NCBI GenBank assembly: GCA_018499905.2
Contig: JAHBAU020000018.1
Location: forward strand, 1-36,460
From: Candidatus Saccharimonadota bacterium
Lineage (GTDB): Bacteria; Patescibacteriota; Saccharimonadia; Saccharimonadales; AQU-01
Direction: 5' to 3'
DNA length: 36,460 bases
Numbering within the stretch: position 1 is the stretch's first letter; each line of letters begins with the position of its first letter. Shown one piece after another: positions 22,525 through 30,458 of the stretch. The notes under the pieces are model-generated. The model made no database searches and was not told the origin of the DNA. It saw only the letters and a list, made by a program, of their open reading frames with translations. The translations under genes and the position numbers were made by a program.

Positions 22525-22960
22525 TTGCTGGGACTGGTGGCTCACAGCCAAGTCGTACGACATCAGGATGCTTTGGTGTAAGTCGATTCAAATCTTCAGG
22601 GGTATAGTCGTCTAAGGAATTTATTGCAGTGACGGTGACTTTCCCTTGATCTTTAACAACCCTTTTAATAGCCCCTACAACCCCGTTGATTGTTATGTCG
22701 CCATTATCAGTAGCTTCAAGACCAAGGGCGAGGCCAATATTGAGGTCGGTCTGAGGTATTTCAACACGACCCTCTGGTGTTCGAATAATCTGTACTACAA
22801 CTGGTTCAATTGGAATATGTTGTTGAAGCTTATGGAGAACGGTATCGCCAGCAATTACACCCAACTCAAAAGCTGTTCGCGGCTTTTCGCCGCGGTCATA
22901 GGATGTTGCGCCATCAGAGCCTGGCCTCAACACGTCGAAATCAATAAATTCACCAGCCAT
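22460..22960 (-). CDS. Orphan 166-residue protein
   Basis: I do not recognise it. Predicted soluble, beta-rich, with stretches such as GKVTVTAINSLDDYTPEDL and PAIMISVEPLARPVITGG. No metal motif or membrane segment. It overlaps the 3' end of the convergent upstream gene by 65 nt, which is long. A consensus promoter on the minus strand (TTGACA, 17 nt, TATGCT) supports real expression, with a leader of about 10 nt. It is divergent to the leader-peptide operon that follows. Confidence 0.6.
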   Translation of the reverse strand: MAGEFIDFDVLRPGSDGATSYDRGEKPRTAFELGVIAGDTVLHKLQQHIPIEPVVVQIIRTPEGRVEIPQTDLNIGLALGLEATDNGDITINGVVGAIKRVVKDQGKVTVTAINSLDDYTPEDLNRLTPKHPDVVRLGCEPPVPAIMISVEPLARPVITGGIVQVY

Positions 22961-22977
22961 ATTTTTTACCGCATTAA

Positions 22978-23006
22978 AGCATAACAGTAATAATTGGTAT
23001 TGTCAA
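22978..23006 (-). promoter_or_regulatory. Consensus promoter, minus strand
   Basis: On the minus strand TTGACA (23006-23001), 17-nt spacer and TATGCT (22983-22978). The predicted start near 22971 is about 10 nt before the orphan ATG at 22960. Confidence 0.75.
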
Positions 23007-23024
23007 TAGGTCGTCTCAAATAAG

Positions 23025-23052
23025 TTGACAATAATATCCAGGGGCGTATTCT
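23025..23052 (+). promoter_or_regulatory. Consensus promoter for the second leader-peptide operon
   Basis: TTGACA (23025-23030), 16-nt spacer, TATTCT (23047-23052). The predicted start near 23059 is about 3 nt before the leader ATG at 23062. It is back to back with the minus-strand promoter. Confidence 0.75.
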
Positions 23053-23061
23053 AGTTTTTGT

Positions 23062-23139
23062 ATGGCATTATCCAAAAACATTAGCCTCATTCTCGTGAAC
23101 CTCTCAGAAGGCTGTGTTCTTAATGGGTTGAAGCCGTAA
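23062..23139 (+). CDS. Putative 25-residue attenuator leader peptide
   Basis: The reading frame begins MALSKNISLILVNLSEGC and ends VLNGLKP-TAA. It has six Leu codons and a Leu/Ile/Val run at codons 7-14. The stop codon (23137-23139) lies 2 nt after the antiterminator strand, so a terminating ribosome would cover that strand. Ending on Pro before the stop recalls stalling peptides such as TnaC, which also ends in Pro; this is only an analogy. No Shine-Dalgarno; initiation would be leaderless. Confidence 0.6.
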   Translation: MALSKNISLILVNLSEGCVLNGLKP

Positions 23140-23198
23140 AGCACCGAACACACGCCAGTTACAAAGAAAGGCTTCGACCCTAAAATCGAAGTCTTTTT
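23125..23198 (+). promoter_or_regulatory. Second transcription attenuator
   Basis: The strand 23125-23135 (GGGTTGAAGCC) can pair along 11 bp, with one G-U, with 23170-23180 (GGCTTCGACCC). That second strand is also the left arm of the terminator: 23167-23177 pairs with 23186-23196 in an 11-bp stem (one G-U), loop of 8, then a T run. The two structures exclude each other. Two further stems, AGCCT/AGGCT (23083-23087 with 23109-23113) and TGTGTTC/GAACACA (23113-23119 with 23146-23152), could modulate the choice. Confidence 0.75.
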
Positions 23199-23216
23199 AT
23201 TTAAAGGGGGATCGCT

Positions 23217-23468
23217 ATGAAGGAAATTTTTTGGAGAGAACAGCGTGGGGCAACATGCCATGTCTTCGATGGCAGTGAACCAGATGGCCTAACGGCAGAT
23301 GGACAAGCCCAGCTGACGATTTGGACTGCTCAAGAATGTCCGGGAGTTATGGTCGTCATTGAAGACGCCTTGCCGAATGCTACTGATGTGGGTTGGGAGT
23401 ATTTCACGCAGCCCGTTCAGATTACTATGCCCGGTGTTGAACTGGGAGCAGTGACATGGCAGGGATAA
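23217..23468 (+). CDS. Orphan protein, first gene of the attenuated operon
   Basis: I do not recognise this 83-residue protein. It is acidic, Trp-containing (four Trp) and beta-prone, with two Cys that are far apart (AGATCHVFDG-like ATCHVFDG and AQECPGVMVV). No signal peptide or membrane segment. AAAGGGGG lies 6 nt before the ATG, a strong ribosome-binding site, just after the terminator. It overlaps the next gene by 13 nt. Confidence 0.7.
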   Translation: MKEIFWREQRGATCHVFDGSEPDGLTADGQAQLTIWTAQECPGVMVVIEDALPNATDVGWEYFTQPVQITMPGVELGAVTWQG

Positions 23469-23713
23469 GCGGGGTGCACAGCACAGAAGGCGGCAGTATG
23501 TTTAGCGATGGCCCGCATCGCGTTTTAGACAAGCGACTTATGGGCGAACAGTTACAATACGATGATGAGGTGACCTGGCCATTCAGCTCAATGCTCCGTG
23601 AGCCTGCCGGTCAGCCAGGTGTGGCAGCGTCAGTCGAAGTCATTGGTGGCTGTATTGCGACCGACCAAGCTGCCGAACGCTGCTTCATACCCGATGAAAG
23701 TCAAGCCTACTAA
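23456..23713 (+). CDS. Orphan protein, second gene of the attenuated operon
   Basis: I do not recognise this 85-residue protein. It looks soluble and without repeats; a short stretch VAASVEVIGGCIATDQAAE is the most hydrophobic part. It starts inside the previous gene (13-nt overlap) and its TAA shares one base with the next ATG, so all three are translationally coupled. An alternative start at ATG 23498 (MFSDGPHR) is possible. Confidence 0.6.
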   Translation: MAGISGVHSTEGGSMFSDGPHRVLDKRLMGEQLQYDDEVTWPFSSMLREPAGQPGVAASVEVIGGCIATDQAAERCFIPDESQAY

Positions 23714-24348
23714 TGGGGAATGTTCGTGTCGTCGGTGAAATACCGGCCATCCTTACGGTTGAATCTGCAGATGATCTTCGAAATCAGCTTGGAAATAATG
23801 TGGCACAGTATCGTGGCGTTTCCAACGCTCGTGACGCAATGCTTTTGCCAATGATTGATATGGTTGCTGCCGCGGTTTTCTCTTCTGATGATGGTCAAGC
23901 AGCGCAGCAGCTGTTTCGTAGGTCATTTTCACAGGAACATTTGCGCGGACGGTCGACGTCCGATGATGCTAGGTTGTTTAAAAGCACACTAAGACATCTG
24001 TTTGGCTTTAACGACCGGGTCAAATTGCCGGTTATACGTGACACTATAGTCTCAGACACCGCTGGTACACCAAGGCGCCAGGTAAGCTGGCAATCTCTCG
24101 CAGAAATTCGCACTACGACCGATTCGACAGTTGTCTGTGAAGGAGTATTTCGACGCCCAATTACCAAACCTAATTCATCAAGGACAATGTGGGTCGAGCA
24201 CGAACTGGTTGGCATCGTCGCGCCTGTTATACGGCATAGAGTAGTAAGATCCGAAGCTCGACCAATCAATCTTGAGATATATGACACAGTAGAGGTGCTG
24301 CCTGGTGATTACGGTAATTGGCAATCACAACTAGCATCGATATGGTAG
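23713..24348 (+). CDS. Orphan protein, third gene of the attenuated operon
   Basis: I do not recognise this 211-residue protein. It seems to be alpha/beta and soluble. The N-terminal half is helical (ESADDLRNQLGNNVAQYRG, SSDDGQAAQQLFRRSF) and the C-terminal half beta-rich and basic in places (VRSEARPINLEIYDTVEVL). Its only Cys lies in STVVCEGVF. It ends the operon, 1 nt before the rplJ promoter region. Confidence 0.65.
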   Translation: MGNVRVVGEIPAILTVESADDLRNQLGNNVAQYRGVSNARDAMLLPMIDMVAAAVFSSDDGQAAQQLFRRSFSQEHLRGRSTSDDARLFKSTLRHLFGFNDRVKLPVIRDTIVSDTAGTPRRQVSWQSLAEIRTTTDSTVVCEGVFRRPITKPNSSRTMWVEHELVGIVAPVIRHRVVRSEARPINLEIYDTVEVLPGDYGNWQSQLASIW

Positions 24349-24378
24349 TTGCACAAGCCAGATCGTATCTGTTATAAT
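24349..24378 (+). promoter_or_regulatory. rplJ-rplL promoter
   Basis: TTGCAC (24349-24354), 18-nt spacer, TATAAT (24373-24378), beginning right after the stop of the previous gene. Start predicted near 24385. Confidence 0.75.
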
Positions 24379-24385
24379 AAACTAG

Positions 24386-24482
24386 TTACCGAAGACAGTG
24401 ACGTTCGCCAGCTGGCGGATTAAGAAGGTCACCGAGGCAAACAACAAACTATTTGTTTTTGTTTCTATAGGTGTGAAAGACT
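24386..24482 (+). promoter_or_regulatory. L10-type autoregulatory leader
   Basis: A structured region at about 24395-24445, with GTGAC/GTCAC closing CGCC-AGCT-GGCG and an unpaired AAGAA stretch, lies upstream of rplJ. Its position and shape match ribosomal L10 leaders, which bind the L10-L12 complex through a kink-turn. The family assignment is from location and layout, not an alignment. Confidence 0.6.
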
Positions 24483-24526
24483 GTCTTCCTTGTATCAATT
24501 CAGATACAGTCAGGAAGACTTTTTTA
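24483..24526 (+). terminator. Attenuator terminator in the rplJ leader
   Basis: GTCTTCCT (24483-24490) pairs with AGGAAGAC (24512-24519), and inside it TGTATC pairs with GATACA. A run of T follows. It lies about 65 nt before rplJ. In Firmicutes the L10 leader also works through a terminator, so partial termination by L10 binding is a reasonable model. Confidence 0.8.
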
Positions 24527-24589
24527 TGCCTTAGGGTAACAAACCACCGTCGGTCGATCGGTGTGTAGCACTAAACAAAGGAGAGATAC

Positions 24590-25123
24590 ATGGCTCAATC
24601 GAGAACCAAGAAAACAGAAGTCATTGACTCAGTCAGTGATCTGTTATCGAGCTCCAAATTAACAGTTGTCGCCAAGTATGAGGGGACAACAGTGAAGGCT
24701 TTGCAGGAACTGCGTCGCGAAGCTAAAAAGAATGGCACGAAAGTCAATGTCATTAAAAACCGCTTGGTCATCAAAGCTTTGGAGAAGGCTGGCAAAGAAG
24801 GTGTTGACACCTCTTCACTGAACGGCATGCTTTTGTATGCTTTCAATGCGGAAGATGAAGTAGCACCAGCTCAAGCCCTGAACACCTTTTTCAAAACCAA
24901 TCCTGGCATGACATTTGTTGGCGCTATTACAGCTGACAACAAATTTATCGGCCCGGATGATGTAAAAGACCTAGCTAACTTGCCAAGCAAAGATCAGCTT
25001 CGCGCGATGTTGGTTGGCACAATTGCCGCACCAATCAGTGGCTTTGTCAATGTTATGGCTGGTAATGTTCGTGGAGTGTTGAATGTATTAAATGCAAGAG
25101 CAGAAGCTCTTGGAGAGAATTAA
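24590..25123 (+). CDS. rplJ: 50S ribosomal protein L10
   Basis: L10 anchors the L7/L12 dimers to the ribosomal stalk. The N-terminal rRNA-binding domain shows [25 protein letters not shown] (part: [20 protein letters not shown]) and [11 protein letters not shown], and the protein ends in the helix that carries L12 ([20 protein letters not shown]). The length of 177 residues is normal. CAAAGGAGAG precedes the ATG by 6 nt. rplL follows after 10 nt. Confidence 0.96.
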   Translation: MAQSRTKKTEVIDSVSDLLSSSKLTVVAKYEGTTVKALQELRREAKKNGTKVNVIKNRLVIKALEKAGKEGVDTSSLNGMLLYAFNAEDEVAPAQALNTFFKTNPGMTFVGAITADNKFIGPDDVKDLANLPSKDQLRAMLVGTIAAPISGFVNVMAGNVRGVLNVLNARAEALGEN

Positions 25124-25133
25124 GGAGAATACT

Positions 25134-25541
25134 ATGTCTGAAGATGCAAAGGTAGAGATACCAAAAGAGTTCGAAAAACTCGTTGCCGAGCTTGATAAGC
25201 TATCGGCTCTTGAAATTAGCAAATTTGTAAAGCTCCTTGAAGAGTATTGGGGCGTCAGCGCCGCTGCTCCTGCTGTAGCTGTTGCCGCTGCTCCTGCTGC
25301 TGGTGAAGCTGCTCCTGCCGAAGAAGGCAAGAGTGAGTTTGACGTTGTCCTGAAGGACGCTGGTGCACAGAAGGTTGCTGTTATCAAGGCTGTAAAAGAC
25401 CTGACTGGTCTTGGTCTTGGTGAAGCTAAGGCTATCGTTGATGGTGCACCAAAGACCGTCTTAGAAAAAGCTAAGAAAGAAGACGCTGAAAACGCCAAGA
25501 AAGCTTTGGAAGAAGCAGGCGCTACAGTCGAACTTGCGTAA
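25134..25541 (+). CDS. rplL: 50S ribosomal protein L7/L12
   Basis: The stalk protein that recruits and activates translation GTPases. It has the N-terminal dimerisation helices ([21 protein letters not shown]), an Ala/Pro-rich hinge (residues about 44-66) and the globular C-terminal domain with [20 protein letters not shown] and VDGAPKTV. The length of 135 residues is slightly long, mostly at the start. I chose ATG 25134 because TAAGGAG precedes it; an earlier in-frame ATG at 25092 lies inside rplJ. Confidence 0.96.
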   Translation: MSEDAKVEIPKEFEKLVAELDKLSALEISKFVKLLEEYWGVSAAAPAVAVAAAPAAGEAAPAEEGKSEFDVVLKDAGAQKVAVIKAVKDLTGLGLGEAKAIVDGAPKTVLEKAKKEDAENAKKALEEAGATVELA

Positions 25542-25543
25542 GT

Positions 25544-25565
25544 AAAGCGGTCCAGATCGCTTTTT
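25544..25565 (+). terminator. Terminator after rplL
   Basis: AAAGCG (25544-25549) pairs with CGCTTT (25558-25563), followed by TT. A short but well-placed hairpin. Confidence 0.6.
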
Positions 25566-25574
25566 CTAGTAATT

Positions 25575-25639
25575 GCCGCCAGGGTTGGCAAGTGGTTTAT
25601 CCACAACGCTACACACTGGCGGCTTTACTTATAAGTAAA
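25575..25639 (+). promoter_or_regulatory. Structured leader between rplL and the next gene
   Basis: GCCGCCAG (25575-25582) pairs with CTGGCGGC (25616-25623), enclosing GTGG-TTTAT-CCAC. Directly after it lies the palindrome TTTACTTATAAGTAAA (25624-25639). No terminator T-tract. It may be a regulatory leader of the gene at 25712. Confidence 0.5.
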
Positions 25640-25711
25640 AGCATGGTAGCTTTAGGCCAAGGAGTTGGATTAAACAAACACCTCTTACCCGGGGTACGGA
25701 GTATAAAGAGA

Positions 25712-26221
25712 ATGTCGGAAGTACCAGAAAAACAAATCAAAAGACTACGTGGACTTATCCAAGAAGCAGAAACGAGCCTAGCAGCAGCCAAAGAACTGCT
25801 TGTTAGTCTTGTTGGTGATGATCCTGTTGTGACTGCAGCTGTCAAGGATGAATCACTTGGCAAGGTCATTGAAGGCGTATTTGATGGACAAAACATGGTT
25901 GGCTCTGACGGTAAGATCTATCCGGTACCAGCTAATTACGCTTCGAAATCTAAACTCGTCCAAGGCGACATCCTCAAACTGACTATCGCTGACGATGGGG
26001 CATTTATGTATAAACAGATCGGACCAATACCGAGGAAGCAACTCGTCGGAGTCCTTGATCTTAAAGAAGGGCATTACTTTGTCACGGTTGGAACCAGAGC
26101 CTTTAGAGTGCTGTTAGCCAGTGTGACGTATTTCAAAGCCAAGCCTGGAGATCAGGTGAGTGTAAACGTACCTGAAGACGACAGCACTGCCGAATGGGCA
26201 GCCCTCGAAGCAGCCTTATAG
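25712..26221 (+). CDS. Conserved-looking protein with helical N-terminus and beta-rich domain
   Basis: I cannot name this 169-residue protein. Residues about 1-45 form an amphipathic helix suited to a coiled coil (KQIKRLRGLIQEAETSLAAA). The rest is beta-rich, with GVFDGQNMVGSDGKIYPVP and ILKLTIADDGAFMYKQIGPI, suggestive of an OB-like barrel. I chose ATG 25712 because the 40 residues upstream are read through the structured leader and are basic and unlike the rest. GTATAAAGAGA just before the ATG could serve as promoter or weak ribosome-binding site. It lies between rplL and dnaX. Confidence 0.65.
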   Translation: MSEVPEKQIKRLRGLIQEAETSLAAAKELLVSLVGDDPVVTAAVKDESLGKVIEGVFDGQNMVGSDGKIYPVPANYASKSKLVQGDILKLTIADDGAFMYKQIGPIPRKQLVGVLDLKEGHYFVTVGTRAFRVLLASVTYFKAKPGDQVSVNVPEDDSTAEWAALEAAL

Positions 26222-26257
26222 TATTTTTCACAGACGACAAGACGGACACATAGGCGG

Positions 26258-26307
26258 TATACTTGCTTTATACAAAAGCGCTTTTGCTATACGGTAAAAG
26301 GCGCTTT
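26258..26307 (+). promoter_or_regulatory. dnaX promoter and leader hairpin
   Basis: GG followed by TATACT (26258-26263) without clear -35. AAAGCGC (26275-26281) pairs with GCGCTTT (26301-26307) in the short leader, followed by ATTAAT. It could be a weak attenuator or an mRNA-stabilising hairpin. Confidence 0.45.
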
Positions 26308-26322
26308 ATTAATCGAGGGTAG

Positions 26323-27801
26323 GTGAGTGTGAGTCAAGCGTTTTACCGTAAATACCGGTCAAAGAATCTGTCTGAAGTTGTCGGGCAGGATCATATTACC
26401 TCCACGCTGTCACAAGCGGTCGCTGCCGGCAATATTAGCCATGCCTATTTATTCACTGGGCCGCGAGGTGTAGGTAAGACATCGGTTGCTCGCATTCTCG
26501 CTCACGACATCAACAAATTGCCCTATGACGAAGAAAAGCCGCACATCGACATTATTGAGATTGATGCCGCCAGTAATCGCCGAATTGATGAGATTCGCGA
26601 CATACGCGATAAAGTGCATATCGCCCCCGCCAGCGCCACCTACAAAGTCTACATTATTGATGAGGTCCATATGCTCACCAAGGAGGCCTTTAATGCCCTG
26701 TTGAAAACACTCGAAGAGCCACCGGCTCACGTGGTGTTCATTCTTGCTACGACCGAAGCGCATAAGCTGCCAGAGACAATCATTAGCCGTACGCAGCGAT
26801 ATAACTTTAAGCCTATAGATGATGTAGCGGCGGCTGGGCATCTGGCAAAAATTGCCAAGCAAGAAGGCATAGAAGCTTCTAAAGAGGCACTTGAGCTCAT
26901 CGCTGCCTATGGCAAGGGCAGCTTCCGCGATAGCATTAGTCTGCTTGATCAATTGGCTAGTAGTGGACAAGCAGTTGAGCTCGAAACGGTGCGAGCTTTG
27001 CTGGGTGTACCCGCAGGTACCGCCGTATCGCTTATTCTTGAGACTATGCTGGCCGGCCGTTCTGATCAACTACTTACCCAACTACAAGACTTGCGAGCCA
27101 GTGGCATTGCGCCGGCAACAATCGCTGAAGAAGTAGCCAAGCAGCTCAGGGACAGGATGGTACAAGGCAGTTTGTCCGGCAGTGAGGTTAATTTGGCGCT
27201 GCTAGATAAGCTCATAGAAGTTCCTGCCAAATCACGACCTTATGATTATCTGGAACTGGCGCTACTTTCGGTTGCATTAGCTCGCCAAAGTCCAGCAGAC
27301 ACACCCGCTGAAGTGCCCAAGCCGCCTCATGTTGAAGCGCCTGCTGTCCAGCCGGACAATCAAATGAGCCCACCAGCCGAGCTTACTAAGCCAGAGGTAA
27401 AGCCTGCTCAGCCAGTGATAGTGCCTAAACCTTCCCCAAACGTCAGCGTAAAGTCTCAATTGGATGACAAGGTTTGGAATGCGGTGCTTACAGATATCAA
27501 GAAAAACTACGCCACCATTTACGGTATTATGCGAATGTCACGGCCACGGCTGGAAGCGGGTGAATTGCTGCTTGAGTTTGGATTTCCGTTTCACCATAAG
27601 CAAATTAATCAGGCAGCTAACAGGCAGAAGATTGCGTCGATTATCGCGACGCACCTAGGTGACGGGATAACCATTACAACCGCAGTTAATAGCGAATTGA
27701 ATGCACCAGATGTTGTCTTGGACTCACAGCCTGAGATTGCTCCCGATAGTATTGGCAGCATAACCAATATATTTGGCGGCGGCGAAGTGTTAGAATCCTA
27801 G
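26323..27801 (+). CDS. dnaX: DNA polymerase III gamma/tau subunit, zinc module missing
   Basis: ATPase motor of the clamp loader. It starts QAFYRKYRSKNLSEVVGQDH, has Walker A GPRGVGKTS, Walker B DEVHML, NALLKTLEEPPAHVVFILAT and the arginine-finger SRTQ. Between Walker A and IEIDAASNRRIDEIRD, most DnaX proteins have a four-Cys zinc module of about 20 residues; here the chain runs LAHDINKLPYDEEKPHIDI with no cysteines. The Pro-rich linker (about residues 325-385) and a C-terminal domain follow. The length is 492. GTG start with GAGGG upstream; a second GTG at 26329 is an alternative. Confidence 0.95.
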   Translation: MSVSQAFYRKYRSKNLSEVVGQDHITSTLSQAVAAGNISHAYLFTGPRGVGKTSVARILAHDINKLPYDEEKPHIDIIEIDAASNRRIDEIRDIRDKVHIAPASATYKVYIIDEVHMLTKEAFNALLKTLEEPPAHVVFILATTEAHKLPETIISRTQRYNFKPIDDVAAAGHLAKIAKQEGIEASKEALELIAAYGKGSFRDSISLLDQLASSGQAVELETVRALLGVPAGTAVSLILETMLAGRSDQLLTQLQDLRASGIAPATIAEEVAKQLRDRMVQGSLSGSEVNLALLDKLIEVPAKSRPYDYLELALLSVALARQSPADTPAEVPKPPHVEAPAVQPDNQMSPPAELTKPEVKPAQPVIVPKPSPNVSVKSQLDDKVWNAVLTDIKKNYATIYGIMRMSRPRLEAGELLLEFGFPFHHKQINQAANRQKIASIIATHLGDGITITTAVNSELNAPDVVLDSQPEIAPDSIGSITNIFGGGEVLES

Positions 27802-27824
27802 TACGAACGGAGGGGTTAAACGTT

Positions 27825-29174
27825 ATGGCTGCCATTGTGCCACCACAAAATACCGATGCCGAGGCCAGTTTGCTGGGTGCAATTCTGATTGACTCTGACG
27901 CCATTGTAAAAATTGCTGACCGTTTGCAAGCGGCTGACTTTTACGACCCCAAACATCAGCGGATTTATGAAGCAGTAACCAAGCTCTACGAAAAGCATAG
28001 TCCGATTGATGTGCTTACCTTAGCTGATCAATTACGAGCTACCGGATTTTTAGATTTTGTCGGCGGGGCCGCCTACCTGACAGAGCTGACCAATTTTGTG
28101 CCGACGGCAGCACATGTTGAACAATACGCCGAGATTGTTGCCGAAAAATCCATGAGGCGCCGACTTATCAAAGCGTCACAGGACATTACTTCTCTTGGCC
28201 ACGACGAGAATCAGAATCTAGCTGAATTAATCGAATCGGCTGAATCTAGTTTATTTGAGGTCAGTCAAAAGCATGTCAAACAAGACATAACTAGTCTTGA
28301 AACGATTTTGGGCGAAAGTTTTGATCGACTAGATGAGCTGCACCGTGACAAGGGTAAGATTAGGGGTGTGCCGACTGGGTTTAAGGATCTAGATAACATT
28401 CTGGCAGGCTTACAGAAATCTGATTTATTTGTTCTTGCAGCTCGACCGTCAATGGGCAAGACTGCACTAGTACTTAATCTGGCACTTAACATTGCAGTAG
28501 ATGCAAAAGCACCGGTACTTATCTTCAGCTTGGAAATGAGCAAAGAGCAGCTGGTTGATCGTATGCTGTCTAGGGAATCAAGTGTGGATGCCTGGGCGCT
28601 CCGAACCGGAAACCTGTCTGATAGCGATTTTGAGAAAATAGGACAAGCTATGGGCTCGTTGTCCGAAGCACCGATCTATATTGACGACACTCCCGGCATC
28701 ACTGTCAGTGAACTACGCACCAAAGCCCGCCGGGAAGCCCACCAGCACGAGCTCGGCCTCATTATCGTTGACTATTTACAATTGATGAGCGGTGGTGGCA
28801 AGTTTAGTAATGAGGGCAACCGTGTCCAGGAAATCTCAGAGATTTCACGAGGGCTGAAGGGTATCGCACGCGAACTACGTGTACCGTTAATTGCGCTCAG
28901 TCAGCTGAGTCGATCAGTCGAAAGTCGACATCCACAAATTCCTCAGCTGGCCGATTTGCGGGAATCCGGCTCAATCGAGCAGGACGCCGATGTTGTGGCC
29001 TTTATCTACCGCGAAGACTACTACAATCCGCAGACTGAGCGAAAAAATATCACCGACATACTTATTAAGAAACATCGTAACGGCCCCACTGGCGGAGTTG
29101 AGCTCTACTTTGATAAAGAAAAACAGCGATTTCGAAGTCTTGACACCAAACGCTCGCAACCGTTTAGTGAGTAA
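27825..29174 (+). CDS. dnaB: Replicative DNA helicase DnaB
   Basis: Hexameric helicase that unwinds the fork and recruits primase. The N-terminal domain shows PPQNTDAEASLLGAILID, the RecA-like domain has Walker A ARPSMGKTALVLN, DYLQLMSG as Walker B, the SQLSRSVESR motif with the arginine finger nearby, and DLRESGSIEQDADVVAFIYR. The length of 449 residues is normal and no intein or insertion is seen. GGAGGGG precedes the ATG. It follows dnaX after 23 nt, so two fork proteins are together. Confidence 0.97.
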   Translation: MAAIVPPQNTDAEASLLGAILIDSDAIVKIADRLQAADFYDPKHQRIYEAVTKLYEKHSPIDVLTLADQLRATGFLDFVGGAAYLTELTNFVPTAAHVEQYAEIVAEKSMRRRLIKASQDITSLGHDENQNLAELIESAESSLFEVSQKHVKQDITSLETILGESFDRLDELHRDKGKIRGVPTGFKDLDNILAGLQKSDLFVLAARPSMGKTALVLNLALNIAVDAKAPVLIFSLEMSKEQLVDRMLSRESSVDAWALRTGNLSDSDFEKIGQAMGSLSEAPIYIDDTPGITVSELRTKARREAHQHELGLIIVDYLQLMSGGGKFSNEGNRVQEISEISRGLKGIARELRVPLIALSQLSRSVESRHPQIPQLADLRESGSIEQDADVVAFIYREDYYNPQTERKNITDILIKKHRNGPTGGVELYFDKEKQRFRSLDTKRSQPFSE

Positions 29175-29179
29175 CCATG

Positions 29180-29185
29180 TATAAT
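29180..29185 (+). promoter_or_regulatory. -10 box before the GT-C gene
   Basis: A perfect TATAAT, 17 nt before the ATG at 29203. No clear -35 and no strong Shine-Dalgarno. Confidence 0.45.
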
Positions 29186-29202
29186 ACCTGTTAAGTACAG
29201 CC

Positions 29203-30435
29203 ATGAAGCAATTTCGTCGTATTCGAGCGTGGGTCGTGAACTACTGGCAAGGCATTGTCTTTGGGGCTGCTCTCGTTGGCGCGCCACTTTTCGTGCTAGT
29301 CTATCGTTTGAATACGCTTACTGACCGGTTATTGTTGACGCGCGAAGCCCAGGCTTTAGGCGGTGCATTCAACAAGCAAATCATATTTGAGAACCCACTT
29401 CAGTTGATGTTCAAGTTGCCTGAATATGCCCTAAAACTTGCTAAATTAAATACCTTGTTTGGGGTACGGCTCATCTCGGTCTGTTTTGCACTCATAACAG
29501 CATTGGCTATCTATTACGTGGCTCGGCAGTGGTACGGTAATAAGACAGCCATTGCTACGCTAGTCATGACAGTGACATCTAGCTGGTTATTGGCCTATGG
29601 TCGGCTGGCAACACCAGATATCGTATATCCGTTACTGCTTAGCTTAGGATTAGCATATGGTGCATGGATTCGAAAGACAAAGCGCAGCGGACTGGTTATG
29701 GTCGGTGGGGTGTTGCTAGGACTAGCATTTGTTTATACAAGCGGCTTGATCTGGCTTGCAATTATGGCAATTACCTGGCAGCGACGCATCATACTTCAGC
29801 GTATTGCTGATGCGCCTCGCTTGACGGTTACGATATTAGTGATTGTAGCGGTCGGCATCTCGCCACTAGTTCTGGCCTCGATATTACGCCCCGAACTAAT
29901 CACCCAGGTTGCTGGCTTAGCTAGCAGCCCCAATGACAGCTTCGCGAATCTAGGTATCCGCTCGGTGGATATTATTCAACAGTTTGCAGTTCAAGGGCAT
30001 CAAGAAGCAGAAATTGGCATTGTCAATGTAGCACTGCTAGACATATTTACTTATGTTATGGCAATCCTCGGGTTGTTCACCTTGTTTAATTCCCGTCGTT
30101 TAGACAGATTTAAGGTGATCACTGCCTTATTGGTTGTCGTTTGGGCATTGGTATCGTTAGGTGGGCCTGTACCAGTTATTGCGTTGTTCCCGATCGTCTA
30201 TCTCTTGACTGGTGCCGGTATCAGTCGACTACTTGGTGACTGGCTTAAAGTATTTCCACGAAATCCATTGGCCCGGACTATTGGTTTATCAGCTATTGGT
30301 GTTGCAGTCGGGCTGAGCAGCATATATCACCTACAGCGATATTTTATTGCTTGGCCAGAAGCACCAGCCACAACAGAGGTGCTGCAGATTGCCCGCACAA
30401 ATGCACCTTACTACGAAAATTTGCTACAATATTAG
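29203..30435 (+). CDS. GT-C/PMT-like integral membrane glycosyltransferase
   Basis: A polytopic membrane protein of about 9-11 segments resembling GT-C enzymes (PMT, ArnT), which use lipid-linked sugars. The first extracytoplasmic loop has LTREAQALGGAFNKQIIFENP, in which the acidic residue after the first segment fits the GT-C catalytic position. A block with YGRLATPDIVYPLLLSLGLAY fits the same family (glycine-rich second loop). The length of 410 residues is on the short side, and substrates are unknown. Other glycosyltransferases in the window suggest surface glycan assembly. Confidence 0.65.
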   Translation: MKQFRRIRAWVVNYWQGIVFGAALVGAPLFVLVYRLNTLTDRLLLTREAQALGGAFNKQIIFENPLQLMFKLPEYALKLAKLNTLFGVRLISVCFALITALAIYYVARQWYGNKTAIATLVMTVTSSWLLAYGRLATPDIVYPLLLSLGLAYGAWIRKTKRSGLVMVGGVLLGLAFVYTSGLIWLAIMAITWQRRIILQRIADAPRLTVTILVIVAVGISPLVLASILRPELITQVAGLASSPNDSFANLGIRSVDIIQQFAVQGHQEAEIGIVNVALLDIFTYVMAILGLFTLFNSRRLDRFKVITALLVVVWALVSLGGPVPVIALFPIVYLLTGAGISRLLGDWLKVFPRNPLARTIGLSAIGVAVGLSSIYHLQRYFIAWPEAPATTEVLQIARTNAPYYENLLQY

Positions 30436-30458
30436 AGAAGTAAAACAGGGAGATATTC

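Noticed and set aside
26449-27069. 206-codon minus-strand frame inside dnaX
   Set aside because: It mirrors the codon structure of a strongly conserved gene on the other strand and has no upstream signals.
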